From Sutcliffiella deserti (lineage in GTDB: Bacteria > Bacillota > Bacilli > Bacillales > Bacillaceae_I): 64,000 nt of DNA. Within the stretch, counting starts at the first letter, position 1. Each line of letters starts with the position of its first letter. The stretch lies in the NCBI RefSeq assembly GCF_020037475.1, contig NZ_JAIQDB010000006.1, positions 1 to 64,000 of the forward strand, given 5' to 3'. Shown here piece after piece: positions 35,473-43,738 of this stretch. Made by a program: the position numbers and the translations under genes. The notes under the pieces were generated by a model, which was given only the letters and a program-made list of their open reading frames with translations, was not told the origin of the DNA and made no database searches.

Positions 35473-36011
35473 AAGGGATAAATAAAATAATATGGGGTTT
35501 AGTATTCGCTTTATTTAACATCAATTTTGGATTTATTAATCTTCTTCCAGACGTAATTGGATATGCGATGATTGCTTATGGGGCATCAGAATTAGGTTTT
35601 GAAAAGGCAAAAAAATGGGCGGTCTGGCTGGCTCTACTGTCCTTTCCATCTATTATTAATCTGAATGGCAATCTTTTAGAAGGAATTCAGATGACACCAA
35701 TGTACTTTGCATCCACTATTTATCATGCCATAATCGTCCTTTTTCATATCGTTCTTATTTATGAGATCTTGAAAGCACTAATCAAACTGGCTGAGCAAAA
35801 AGGATTAGAGACCATTGTAGGAAAAGCAAAAAAGAGAATAAATCAGTACACAATCATTACCATTATTTATCTAGTTGGAATGTCCTTTGTTATAAATATG
35901 GATGAATTGATTAGCTTAACCTTTCTTGTCTTAATCAGTGTTCTTATCTTCATTATGGAGATTATCATCATCTTCTTAATCAGGGAGTTTAGTAGATTAT
36001 TAGTTGAATAG
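35469..36011 (+). CDS. Hypothetical integral membrane protein
   Basis: The 180-aa protein has about five hydrophobic segments (residues about 8-25, 28-45, 52-68, 82-105, 128-150, 155-175) and charged loops. I do not recognise the family. It overlaps the preceding gene by four bases and ends at a strong terminator, so it forms a pair with the anchored protein and may act with it in the membrane. Confidence 0.7.
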   Translation: MKGINKIIWGLVFALFNINFGFINLLPDVIGYAMIAYGASELGFEKAKKWAVWLALLSFPSIINLNGNLLEGIQMTPMYFASTIYHAIIVLFHIVLIYEILKALIKLAEQKGLETIVGKAKKRINQYTIITIIYLVGMSFVINMDELISLTFLVLISVLIFIMEIIIIFLIREFSRLLVE

Positions 36012-36046
36012 AAAAACCGAGCCGTAAAAAAGCGGCTCGGTTTATC
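36012..36046. terminator. Terminator between the membrane-protein cassette and prli42
   Basis: AAACCGAGCCG (36014-36024) pairs with CGGCTCGGTTT (36033-36043). A-rich and T-rich flanks allow use from both sides by the convergent genes. Confidence 0.88.
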
Positions 36047-36051
36047 GTATA

Positions 36052-36144
36052 TTAGAAAAACATGGATGCTCCAGCAAGTAGGGTAGTTATTAGCATAACG
36101 CCAATCATAAGATAGACGATTACTTTTTGCATTTTGCGGTTCAT
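36052..36144 (-). CDS. prli42: Stressosome-associated miniprotein Prli42
   Basis: A 30-aa single-pass protein: a basic N-terminus (MNRKMQKVIVYLM), then a hydrophobic helix ending LLAGASMFF. This matches the Prli42 pattern (basic start, VVYLM, TLLAG, MFL end) known from Listeria and bacilli, where the membrane peptide anchors the stressosome through RsbR. GAGGAG lies 12 bases upstream of ATG 36144. It lies just upstream of the epimerase and carboxyltransferase genes, divergently. Confidence 0.8.
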   Translation of the reverse strand: MNRKMQKVIVYLMIGVMLITTLLAGASMFF

Positions 36145-36301
36145 TGAGTTTAGTCACTCCTCATTCTATGTGCTTCTCCTATTGTACATGGAATCTTGTC
36201 CTTTCTCAAGTTGAATCTCTAGATAATAAAGGAAGGATTTTTGCAGAATTAGTCGAAATAATATAGAGTCATAGATAGGACAGACAACAAGGGGGATGAA
36301 C

Positions 36302-36721
36302 ATGATTAAAAATGTGAATCATATCGGGATTGCGGTCAAATCAATTGAGACAGCGCTTCCATTTTATACAGAAACATTAGGTCTTAGCTTTGAATCTGTT
36401 GAGCATGTGGCAAGTCAGCGTGTCCGAGTTGCTTTTATTGATGCAGGAAATTGTAAGTTTGAATTGCTTGAGGCGACCTCACCGGAAAGTCCTATAGCAA
36501 AATTTATTGAAAAAAGAGGGGAAGGCATTCACCACGTTGCTTTAAGTGTGGAGAATATTGAAGAACGTATTCAGGAAATGATAGACAAAGGAATTCCAAT
36601 GATCGATTCTACTTCGCGAATCGGAGCAGGCGGCGCCAATATTGCTTTTATGCATCCAAGAGCAAGTAACGGTATGCTGATGGAATTTTGTGAAAAGGCG
36701 GCGACGAACAATGACAATTGA
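36302..36721 (+). CDS. mce: Methylmalonyl-CoA epimerase
   Basis: The 139-aa vicinal-oxygen-chelate fold protein interconverts (R)- and (S)-methylmalonyl-CoA. Metal-ligand histidines are in VNHIGIAV and IHHVAL, with FELLE and MLMEF as the glutamate positions. ATG 36302 is spaced 6 bases from AAGGGGG; the ATG at 36296 is too close to it. It overlaps the carboxyltransferase gene by 11 bases, so the pair acts together in propionyl-/methylmalonyl-CoA metabolism (YqjC-YqjD of B. subtilis). Confidence 0.9.
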   Translation: MIKNVNHIGIAVKSIETALPFYTETLGLSFESVEHVASQRVRVAFIDAGNCKFELLEATSPESPIAKFIEKRGEGIHHVALSVENIEERIQEMIDKGIPMIDSTSRIGAGGANIAFMHPRASNGMLMEFCEKAATNNDN

Positions 36722-38264
36722 TATTTACGATAAAATTAATGAACTATACGACAAGCGCCGCGAAGTGGAACTTGGCGGGGGCGACGACCGAATTGATAAG
36801 CAGCATGAAAAAGGAAAGCTAACAGCAAGGGAACGTATTGAACTTCTTGTCGATGAAGGATCCTTTGTTGAGCTCAATCCTTTTATTGAACACCGATGCA
36901 ACGATTTTGGTCTGCAAGGAAAAAAGGGTCCTGGAGATGGCGTGGTAACGGGTTACGGGAAGGTAAACGGAAAACCTATTTACCTATTTTCACAGGATTT
37001 CACCGTGTTTGGCGGAGCTTTAGGGGAAATGCATGCGAAAAAGATTGCAAACGTCATGGACATGGCTGCGAAGAATGGGGCTCCGATTGTCGGCTTGAAT
37101 GATTCCGGCGGTGCACGTATTCAAGAGGGCGTCCTTTCCTTGGACGGCTATGGCCATATTTTTTATCGGAACTCCATTTACTCTGGCGTGATTCCTCAAA
37201 TTTCTGTCATTATGGGACCATGTGCAGGCGGGGCAGTTTATTCTCCCGCTATTACCGATTTTGTGTTTATGGTGGAGAAAACAAGTCAAATGTTTATTAC
37301 CGGACCAAAGGTAATTGAAACAGTTACGGGGGAGAAAATCAGTTCAGAAGGACTAGGGGGAGCAAAGGTACATAACTCCATTAGCGGAAACGCACATTTT
37401 TCTCATTCATCTGAAGAGGAAGTACTGGCACAGGTAAGGAAATTGCTTAGCTATCTTCCACAAAATAACGAAGAAAAAGCAGATAGAATCTCATGTGAAG
37501 AAGGAAATGATTATCGCCCAAATCTAACCGATGCCATTCCTTTTGATGCAATCCGCCCATATGATGTGAGAGTTGTCATCAATCAAGTAGTGGATGAAGG
37601 ATCTTTCATGGAAGTTCACAAAGATTTCGCCAAGAATATTGTTGTTGGTCTTGCAAGACTAAAAGGCGAAGTGGTAGGGCTTGTATGTAATCAGCCCAAA
37701 GTGATGGCTGGGGGTCTCGATATTGATTCTTCGGACAAGGCGGCAAGGTTTATTCGCTTTTGTGATTCGTTCAATATTCCGATTATCACCTTTGAAGATG
37801 TAACAGGTTTCTTTCCAGGCATAAAACAAGAACATGGAGGAATTATTCGCCATGGAGCTAAAATCTTGTATGCTTATTCAGAAGCAACCGTTCCTAAGCT
37901 TACCGTCATACTACGAAAAGCATACGGCGGTGCGTATGTAGCACTGAACAGCAAATCGATCGGTGCCGACCTTGTATTTGCATGGCCTAATGCTGAAATA
38001 GCTGTAATGGGTCCACAAGGAGCAGCAAATATAATCTTTGCTCGTGAAATTAATGAAAGTGAAAACCCGGAAGAAACAAGAGCGCAAAAAATCGAAGAAT
38101 ACCGCGAAAAGTTTGCTAATCCTTATGTTGCAGCAAGCCAGGGAATGGTTGATGATGTGATTGACCCTAGAGAAACAAGAATTAAACTAATTCAATCTCT
38201 CGAAATGCTGCGTAATAAGAAAGAATCCAGACCGTTTAAAAAGCATGGTAATATCCCGTTGTAA
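36711..38264 (+). CDS. Acyl-CoA carboxylase carboxyltransferase subunit (propionyl/methylmalonyl-CoA type), YqjD-like
   Basis: The 517-aa biotin-dependent carboxyltransferase has two crotonase-fold halves. The family stretches KLTARERIELLVDEGSF, GGALGEMHAKKI, NDSGGARIQEG, GPCAGGAVYSP and GPQGAANIIF are all present. Coupling to a methylmalonyl-CoA epimerase favours propionyl- or methylmalonyl-CoA over acetyl-CoA as substrate. A matching biotin carboxylase is not in the window. ATG 36711 has AAGGCGG about 10 bases upstream, inside the 3' end of mce. A terminator follows. Confidence 0.92.
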   Translation: MTIDIYDKINELYDKRREVELGGGDDRIDKQHEKGKLTARERIELLVDEGSFVELNPFIEHRCNDFGLQGKKGPGDGVVTGYGKVNGKPIYLFSQDFTVFGGALGEMHAKKIANVMDMAAKNGAPIVGLNDSGGARIQEGVLSLDGYGHIFYRNSIYSGVIPQISVIMGPCAGGAVYSPAITDFVFMVEKTSQMFITGPKVIETVTGEKISSEGLGGAKVHNSISGNAHFSHSSEEEVLAQVRKLLSYLPQNNEEKADRISCEEGNDYRPNLTDAIPFDAIRPYDVRVVINQVVDEGSFMEVHKDFAKNIVVGLARLKGEVVGLVCNQPKVMAGGLDIDSSDKAARFIRFCDSFNIPIITFEDVTGFFPGIKQEHGGIIRHGAKILYAYSEATVPKLTVILRKAYGGAYVALNSKSIGADLVFAWPNAEIAVMGPQGAANIIFAREINESENPEETRAQKIEEYREKFANPYVAASQGMVDDVIDPRETRIKLIQSLEMLRNKKESRPFKKHGNIPL

Positions 38265-38269
38265 TTGAT

Positions 38270-38301
38270 GAAGATAGCAGGGCTGGCTGCTATCTTCTTT
38301 T
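38270..38301 (+). terminator. Rho-independent terminator after the carboxyltransferase gene
   Basis: GAAGATAGCAG (38270-38280) pairs perfectly with CTGCTATCTTC (38287-38297), then TTTT. Confidence 0.88.
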
Positions 38302-38321
38302 AAGAGAAAGGAAGAAGCGTG

Positions 38322-38846
38322 ATGGTTCATTTAGTAAAGGTAAAACAGGAAGAAGAAGAGAGTCTTCAGCACTTGATTCAATTTTATATTTACGAGTTTA
38401 CCAGATTTTTAGAAGAAATAACGCTAGAGAACAATGGAACCTACAAACCATTTGACTTGAAAAAGTACTGGGAGGAACCTCAGTATCATGCTTTTTTCAT
38501 TAAAATTGAAGAAGAATTGGCAGGCTTTGCTTTAATTGAAGAAGGTACAGCTGAAAGTCCTCATAGTATTGAAGAGTTTTTTGTCATCCGTAAATACCAC
38601 GGCAGAGGACTTGGAAGAATAGCCGCCCAAAAATTATTTTCAATGTTTGAAGGAAAATGGAAGGTGGTTCAAATTCAAAATAACTACCCTGCCCAGGCGT
38701 TTTGGAGAAAAACAATTCAGGAATTCACTAATAACTGCTATAAAGAGCATTATGATGAATATAGACGCTCCGTTCAGGAGTTTGATACATTCACTTTAAA
38801 TGAGGAAGATGCCTCAAAAGGAAAAAATCTTTCAAATAGGTTATAA
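38322..38846 (+). CDS. GNAT family N-acetyltransferase
   Basis: The 174-aa product has one GNAT domain. The acetyl-CoA-binding motif A is visible as EEFFVIRKYHGRGLGRIAAQ (about 87-106), followed by a helix-rich C-terminus with PAQAFW. The acceptor substrate is unknown. ATG 38322 with AAAGGAAG upstream is preferred to the GTG one codon earlier. It is short-spaced to yqjE and may share its transcript. Confidence 0.85.
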   Translation: MVHLVKVKQEEEESLQHLIQFYIYEFTRFLEEITLENNGTYKPFDLKKYWEEPQYHAFFIKIEEELAGFALIEEGTAESPHSIEEFFVIRKYHGRGLGRIAAQKLFSMFEGKWKVVQIQNNYPAQAFWRKTIQEFTNNCYKEHYDEYRRSVQEFDTFTLNEEDASKGKNLSNRL

Positions 38847-38884
38847 TAGAATAGGAATCAAAATGCAGTAGGAGGTACATACAT

Positions 38885-40003
38885 ATGATAAACAAAGATA
38901 GACTGATTGAAGAGTTTTTAGAATTAGTTCAGGTGGATTCAGAAACAAAGTTTGAAGCAGAAATCTGCAAAGTTTTAAAAGAGAAGTTCACTGCACTAGG
39001 AGTCAAGGTAGTGGAAGATGACACAATGGGTCAAACTGGCCACGGTGCAGGTAATCTTATCTGTACATTGGAAGGAACAAAAGAAGGTGTAGATACCATC
39101 TACTTCACGTCGCACATGGATACGGTTGTTCCCGGAAAAGGAATTAAGCCCTCCATACAGGACGGATACATTGTAACAGATGGAACGACAATCCTTGGAG
39201 CAGATGATAAGGCTGGACTAGCAGCAATGTTAGAAGCAGTCAAAGTGTTAAAGGAAAACAACATTGAGCATGGAACAATCGAATTTATCATTACAGCAGG
39301 TGAAGAATCTGGCCTAGTGGGGGCAAAAGCACTTGACCCAGCAATGGTTACTGCAAAATACGGTTTCGCGTTGGATAGTGACGGTACAGTAGGAAATATT
39401 ATCGTAGCAGCTCCAACTCAAGCGAAAGTAAAAGCAACAATTCTTGGTAAAACAGCCCATGCTGGAGTTGCGCCGGAAAAGGGAGTTTCAGCAATTACGA
39501 TTGCAGCAAAATCGATTGCGAAAATGCCACTTGGCCGTATTGATGAAGAAACGACAGCGAACATAGGTCGTTTTGAAGGCGGAGGCCCAACAAATATCGT
39601 TTGTGATCGCGTGGATATATTGGCGGAGGCACGCTCTTTAGTTCCTGAAAAAATGGAAGCACAAGTTGCAAAAATGAAGGAAGCATTTGAAACTTGTGCT
39701 GCTGACATGGGTGGTCGAGCAGAAGTTCAAATTGACGTAATGTACCCAGGCTTCAAATTTGCTGACGGTGACCATGTAGTAGAGGTTGCAAAGCGTGCAG
39801 TTTCTTCAATCGGTCGAACACCTGAATTGAAAACAAGTGGCGGTGGAAGTGATGCGAACGTGATTGCAGGCTTTGGAGTGCCAACTGTCAACTTAGCTGT
39901 TGGGTATGAAGAAATCCATACAACAAACGAAAGAATGCCAATTGAGGAACTCGTTAAAACAACCGAGCTGGTTGTAAGCATAATGAAGGAAGTAGCAAAG
40001 TAA
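38885..40003 (+). CDS. yqjE: M20 family peptidase T-like protein (YqjE)
   Basis: The 372-aa dinuclear zinc aminopeptidase family protein resembles tripeptidase PepT. Metal and catalytic residues are visible in TSHMDT (His, Asp), GADDKAG (bridging Asp), TAGEESG (general base Glu and ligand), ALDSDG and HTTNERM (last His). The dimerisation domain lies at about 180-290. It is cytoplasmic. AGGAGG precedes the ATG. Its place after YqjD matches B. subtilis. Confidence 0.9.
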   Translation: MINKDRLIEEFLELVQVDSETKFEAEICKVLKEKFTALGVKVVEDDTMGQTGHGAGNLICTLEGTKEGVDTIYFTSHMDTVVPGKGIKPSIQDGYIVTDGTTILGADDKAGLAAMLEAVKVLKENNIEHGTIEFIITAGEESGLVGAKALDPAMVTAKYGFALDSDGTVGNIIVAAPTQAKVKATILGKTAHAGVAPEKGVSAITIAAKSIAKMPLGRIDEETTANIGRFEGGGPTNIVCDRVDILAEARSLVPEKMEAQVAKMKEAFETCAADMGGRAEVQIDVMYPGFKFADGDHVVEVAKRAVSSIGRTPELKTSGGGSDANVIAGFGVPTVNLAVGYEEIHTTNERMPIEELVKTTELVVSIMKEVAK

Positions 40004-40007
40004 AAAA

Positions 40008-40037
40008 GGAAGCTTGGTGAGAATGCCAAGCTTTTTT
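40008..40037 (+). terminator. Rho-independent terminator of yqjE
   Basis: AAGCTTGG (40010-40017) pairs with CCAAGCTT (40026-40033), followed by TTTT. Confidence 0.85.
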
Positions 40038-40105
40038 GTCATCCTTCCTTTATAATAATGGCAGTGATCGAATTGATTGTTGCTTTTACGTAAGCGGGTA
40101 CAACC

Positions 40106-40132
40106 CGTTACAATCGTTACAATCGTTACAAT
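40106..40132. repeat. Three perfect 9-bp tandem repeats
   Basis: The unit CGTTACAAT occurs three times in a row from 40106, flanked by partial copies (CCCGTTAC before, CGTTGCTG after). It lies in the intergenic stretch between yqjE and the CheW gene; no function is evident. Confidence 0.8.
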
Positions 40133-40212
40133 CGTTGCTGTCGTGCTCTTTTGCTGATAAATTAAAAAATCTCTCTTAATTTTGATTGAATAGGACAGTA
40201 GAAAATTCAAAT

Positions 40213-40258
40213 ACCGATTTTTTACGGGCTTGTAGCAACAATCTGTACGAAAAGAGCC
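40213..40258. repeat. Second copy of the short dispersed repeat seen at 106-157
   Basis: Blocks CCGATTTTTTAC, GCTTGTAGCAACAAT and GAAAAGAGCCTT parallel those at 106-157 in the same order and spacing, about three-quarters identical. It lies about 40 bp upstream of the CheW start, so it may contribute to that gene's 5' region. Confidence 0.45.
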
Positions 40259-40295
40259 TTAATAATAGAAAAGAATGGATAGGGGATTATAAGTC

Positions 40296-40772
40296 ATGGA
40301 ATCGAACAAACTAGTAATTTTCCAGGTTAATGAAGAAGAGTATGGGATACCAGTAGAGCAAGTGATTTCCATTGAAAAGTTACAAGACATTACTCCAATT
40401 CCAGAAATGCCTGTATATATTAATGGCCTTATGAAAGTTAGAAATGAATTAATTCCAGTTCTGGATACAAATCAGTTACTATTTTCATCTGATATTCAGA
40501 AGAGCGATAAAACTAGATTAATAGTAGTGCAAACAACAGATCTATTAGTTGGCTTCTTAGTGGAAGATGCGAAGGAAATTCTTGATGTCAAACTGGAAAA
40601 CATTCAGCCGCTTAGTATTATAGCAACTGCGAAATCCTCCTATATTAGTGGGATGGTAAACCTGGAAAAAAGGCTAATTGCGATTATTGATCCTGGCAAA
40701 TTGGTAAAAAGTCTGGCGGAACTGGATGAGATTAAAGAGGAAGTAGAAAATCAATTGGCAGTTAAAGAATAG
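40296..40772 (+). CDS. CheW-like chemotaxis coupling protein
   Basis: The 158-aa protein is a single CheW domain. It begins KLVIFQVNEEEYGIPVEQV and contains IPEMPVYINGLMKVRNELIPVLD and SYISGMVNLEKRLIAIID, the typical CheW strands. CheW couples methyl-accepting receptors to the CheA kinase. It stands apart from any chemotaxis genes here, so it is likely an extra coupling protein or the CheW domain of an unknown receptor pathway. AGGGGAT precedes the ATG. Confidence 0.88.
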   Translation: MESNKLVIFQVNEEEYGIPVEQVISIEKLQDITPIPEMPVYINGLMKVRNELIPVLDTNQLLFSSDIQKSDKTRLIVVQTTDLLVGFLVEDAKEILDVKLENIQPLSIIATAKSSYISGMVNLEKRLIAIIDPGKLVKSLAELDEIKEEVENQLAVKE

Positions 40773-40879
40773 AAACACTATATAGACAGGAGACTTTCGA
40801 AAATAGTTGAAGGTCTCTTTCTTTGTTTATGGACAAACTTTTCATATAATAGTATTAACGAAAAAATAGGATGGATATT

Positions 40880-42133
40880 ATGAATTTTCAAGAAAAAAAA
40901 AGCGGTCGAATTATCTTTCATGTAGATATGAACAGTTTCTATGCATCAGTTGAGATGGCATACGATCCCACACTTCGCGGAAAGCCGCTTGCGATTGCCG
41001 GAAATGTGGAGGAGAGAAAAGGTATAGTTGTAACGTGCAGCTATGAAGCTAGAGCAGTTGGAGTGAAGACAACGATGCCGCTCTGGGAGGCAAGACAAAA
41101 ATGCCCAGATTTGATTGTAAGAAAGCCGAATTTTGAACGGTATCGTAAAAGCTCACAGGCGATGTTTGAGATTTTGAGAAACTATACCGACTTAGTAGAA
41201 CCAGTGTCAATTGATGAGGGATATATGGACGTTACAGAATGTCATCTCTCTTTGCCGCCTTTGAAGATTGCGGAAGAGATTCAAAAACGCCTCTATAAAG
41301 AACTATTATTACCTTGCAGCATAGGGGTTGCCCCCAATAAGTTTCTTGCAAAAATGGCGTCTGATATGAAAAAGCCAATGGGAATAACAGTACTTAGAAA
41401 AAGAGAGCTTTTTAGAAATCTATGGCCGATGGATGTCGGGGAGATGCATGGGGTAGGCTCCAAAACTGCGGAAAAGCTCAAGGCTATAAACATAACCACG
41501 ATTGGAGAGCTGGCCAAAGGGAATGACTATCAACTTAAACATGTCCTTGGAATAAATGGCGAACGCTTGAAGAAAAGAGCAAACGGGGAGGATAACCGAC
41601 CAGTAGATCCTGATTCGGTTTTTGAATTTAAGAGTATAGGCAATTCTACCACATTACCGAAGGATACGGACGATGAATTTCAAATCGAAAAAGTGTTAGA
41701 GAAATTAGCCGTTTCAGTTAGTGCTCGGATGAAAAGAAAATCAGTACTAAGTCACAATATCCAATTAGTCATCCGGTATGGCATTCATCATACGATTACA
41801 AGAAGCAGGAAACTGAAAAATCCCATTGAGTCAGTAGAACAAATTAAAGAGGCAGCTGTATTTTTACTTAAAAAACATTGGAATGGAGAGCCTCTCCGCC
41901 TTTTAGGGATAACTGCCCAAGACCTTATCGAGAAGGACCATTCAGTAAAACAGCTTGACCTTTTCACTTTTCATGAAGATGCCAAACAAGAACCTCTCCA
42001 AAAAACTTTACAAGACTTAGAAGATAAATTTGGTAAAGGAATTATAAGAAAAGGAATAAAAAATAAAAATACTGTAAATTCAGAGTCCACTGCGAAGCTT
42101 ACAACAAGTTTTCAAAAGGATTTTTTGGAATAG
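40880..42133 (+). CDS. dinB: DNA polymerase IV (Y-family, PolY1/YqjH)
   Basis: The 417-aa Y-family translesion polymerase has catalytic motifs HVDMNSFYASVE (first Asp), CSYEARAVGV and SIDEGYMDVT (paired Asp-Glu), then helix-hairpin-helix GVGSKTAEKL and the little-finger domain. It copies past damaged template in the cytoplasm. Position in the yqj block suggests PolY1 rather than the SOS-induced PolY2; no LexA box is seen upstream. ATG 40880 is preferred because AGGATGG lies just before it; the ATG at 40871 falls inside that SD. A terminator follows. Confidence 0.92.
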   Translation: MNFQEKKSGRIIFHVDMNSFYASVEMAYDPTLRGKPLAIAGNVEERKGIVVTCSYEARAVGVKTTMPLWEARQKCPDLIVRKPNFERYRKSSQAMFEILRNYTDLVEPVSIDEGYMDVTECHLSLPPLKIAEEIQKRLYKELLLPCSIGVAPNKFLAKMASDMKKPMGITVLRKRELFRNLWPMDVGEMHGVGSKTAEKLKAINITTIGELAKGNDYQLKHVLGINGERLKKRANGEDNRPVDPDSVFEFKSIGNSTTLPKDTDDEFQIEKVLEKLAVSVSARMKRKSVLSHNIQLVIRYGIHHTITRSRKLKNPIESVEQIKEAAVFLLKKHWNGEPLRLLGITAQDLIEKDHSVKQLDLFTFHEDAKQEPLQKTLQDLEDKFGKGIIRKGIKNKNTVNSESTAKLTTSFQKDFLE

Positions 42134-42137
42134 AGTA

Positions 42138-42176
42138 GGTCCTTAAACTATAAAAGTTTAAAGGGCCATTTTTTTG
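42138..42176 (+). terminator. Rho-independent terminator of dinB
   Basis: GGTCCTTAAACT pairs with AGTTTAAAGGGCC (one bulge), then seven T residues. Confidence 0.85.
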
Positions 42177-42250
42177 TGTTTTTAGTTTGAAAATGTCTAC
42201 TAATTTGTCCCAACCAGCTATATATATAAGGAGAAGGGGGATTCAAAACG

Positions 42251-43048
42251 ATGAAAAGAATGCGACGGACTTCACTCTTGAAACGAGGACCTTTACCTTT
42301 AAAATATGTGTTTTTAATATCTTTTATCTTCTTTAACATATTTACAGTATTCAGCTTGGTTATTATTAATAGGGAATTAGAACCAAGTTTAAAAGGGATA
42401 GCGGAAACGAAGGCTAGACAGATAGCTTCCCAGGCAATAAATGATGCTATTTCTAAGAAAATTACGGAAGGCATTGATATGAATCAATTAATAATAGTCC
42501 ACGAATATTCTGATGGACAATTAACTTTTAGTAATAATCCTCAAATCTATAATAGAGTAATCTCAGAGGCTACAATGAGAGTCCAAAGATACCTTGATTT
42601 TGTTGAAGAAGGTAACCTCGATCAGCTGGAATCATTTAAGAATGATATCAACATCAATTATGAAGAGTCGAAAAAACAACGAGGTATTGTTTATGAGGTT
42701 CCACTGGGAATGGCTACAGGGGCCACACTATTTTCAAATCTAGGACCTAAAATTCCCGTTCGCTTTGAAATCTTAGGGGATGTTATTTCAGATGTAGAAA
42801 CAAAAATAATGGAAACTGGCATCAATAATACGTATTTGGAAATATACGTTACAGTGAATGTGAAGATGAACGTTATTATTCCATTAATAGATGAGCCAAT
42901 TGAAATAACCAATGCGGTTAAAATTGGTGACCTGTTTGTTACTGGAAAGGTCCCAACGTATTATCATGGTGGTGGAAACGGGTCAGGAAGTGGTGGACTA
43001 TCACCGGTATTCATTCCAACAGAAGAGGAAGAAGAAACAAACAATTAA
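42251..43048 (+). CDS. yunB: Sporulation protein YunB
   Basis: The 265-aa protein has one N-terminal membrane segment (about 18-40) and an external domain. The opening (RREL-EPSLKGIAETKARQIA) and the block VYEVPLGMATGATLFSNLGPKIPVRF are typical of YunB, a mother-cell (sigma-E) sporulation protein whose mutants form defective spores. The glycine-rich, acidic C-terminal tail (GGGNGSGSGG then EEEEE) is poorly conserved. GGAGAAGGGGG lies upstream. It is separated from dinB by a terminator, so it is independently expressed. Confidence 0.88.
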   Translation: MKRMRRTSLLKRGPLPLKYVFLISFIFFNIFTVFSLVIINRELEPSLKGIAETKARQIASQAINDAISKKITEGIDMNQLIIVHEYSDGQLTFSNNPQIYNRVISEATMRVQRYLDFVEEGNLDQLESFKNDININYEESKKQRGIVYEVPLGMATGATLFSNLGPKIPVRFEILGDVISDVETKIMETGINNTYLEIYVTVNVKMNVIIPLIDEPIEITNAVKIGDLFVTGKVPTYYHGGGNGSGSGGLSPVFIPTEEEEETNN

Positions 43049-43060
43049 ATATAAAGAATT

Positions 43061-43092
43061 TACCTGCCATATCTTTTGCGCAGGTATTTTTT
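43061..43092 (+). terminator. Rho-independent terminator of yunB
   Basis: TACCTGC (43061-43067) pairs with GCAGGTA (43080-43086), followed by six to seven T residues. Confidence 0.8.
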
Positions 43093-43145
43093 TGACCTTT
43101 TGCTGCGATAAGAGGACACATGGTTCTCCTATCTGAAAGTAGTTA

Positions 43146-43316
43146 CTAGGAACAATTAGGTTTGGCTTTCTTTAAATAGGACACAACATCTTCTTTACAT
43201 ATGTTTACTACAGAGCAAATGACGTCCAAATCATTTGTTACATTTTGGTCTACTAGCCTTTTGGCAATTTCAAGTGAAATAGCATATGTTAGAGGTTCTT
43301 GCTTGTTAAGAACCAT
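43146..43316 (-). CDS. 56-aa hypothetical protein, second gene of a LexA-type operon
   Basis: Begins MVLNKQEPLTYAISLEIAKR and ends KKAKPNCS; a small, soluble, mostly helical protein with three cysteines. I do not recognise it. GAGGA lies 8 bases before the ATG, and its first 11 bases overlap the end of the upstream membrane-protein gene, so the two are translationally coupled. Expression should follow the LexA-type promoter at 43539-43586. Confidence 0.65.
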   Translation of the reverse strand: MVLNKQEPLTYAISLEIAKRLVDQNVTNDLDVICSVVNICKEDVVSYLKKAKPNCS

Positions 43317-43512
43317 GATGAGATTCCTCAGAACTATTTAAAACATTCTTCATTCCTGGGATAGCGATTAGAGCGACAGAAGTGAGCAGGCTCAACATTA
43401 ACATTGGAGCATTGCTTGTCTTATCTGAAATTACAAAGTAGAAAAGAATTCCAAAGCCTGCAACAGCTATAAGTTTAAGGAACAAGTAGAAAGAATTTTG
43501 AATTGTTTTCAT
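43306..43512 (-). CDS. 68-aa two-segment membrane protein under LexA-type control
   Basis: The product has two predicted membrane helices (about 6-25 and 33-52) and a polar tail ending EESHHGS. The family is not recognised. ATG 43512 has AGAGGTG 9 bases upstream; an in-frame start at 43524 would overlap the SD. It is the first gene of a two-gene operon whose promoter holds two GAAC-N4-GTTC boxes. Size and topology recall SOS-induced membrane peptides or division inhibitors, but that is inference only. Confidence 0.72.
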   Translation of the reverse strand: MKTIQNSFYLFLKLIAVAGFGILFYFVISDKTSNAPMLMLSLLTSVALIAIPGMKNVLNSSEESHHGS

Positions 43513-43538
43513 GGGATATATCACCTCTTAAATTATTA

Positions 43539-43586
43539 GAACGTTTGTTCTATTTTTATTATAAGGAACATTTGTTCTTATTTCAA
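43539..43586 (-). promoter_or_regulatory. Sigma-A promoter with two LexA (DinR) boxes
   Basis: On the minus strand TTGAAA (43581-43586) and TATAAT (43558-43563) are 17 bases apart. GAACATTTGTTC (43566-43577) lies in the spacer and GAACGTTTGTTC (43539-43550) just downstream of the -10. Both keep the GAAC-N4-GTTC core of the Bacillus LexA box, though the outer CG flank is not present. Confidence 0.78.
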
Positions 43587-43684
43587 CCCTTTTTTTAAAA
43601 AATAAAATTATACGCTTTTTATACTATTGCTCTTCCGTGCTGGTAAGAAAAATTTATACTTTGTTTACTAGATTTTTTAGGCAA

Positions 43685-43731
43685 CAAAAAAACACTCAAT
43701 ACAATGGTGAAAACCAATTGCCTTAAGTGCT
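43685..43731 (-). terminator. Terminator of the HAD hydrolase gene
   Basis: Reading the minus strand, CACTTAAGGCAATTGG pairs imperfectly with CCATTGTATTGAGTG and is followed by seven T residues. Confidence 0.75.
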
Positions 43732-43738
43732 TTAATTC

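Noticed and set aside
40871..42133. SOS control of the DNA polymerase IV gene
   Set aside because: No GAAC-N4-GTTC box lies upstream; the two boxes found belong to the operon at 43146-43512.
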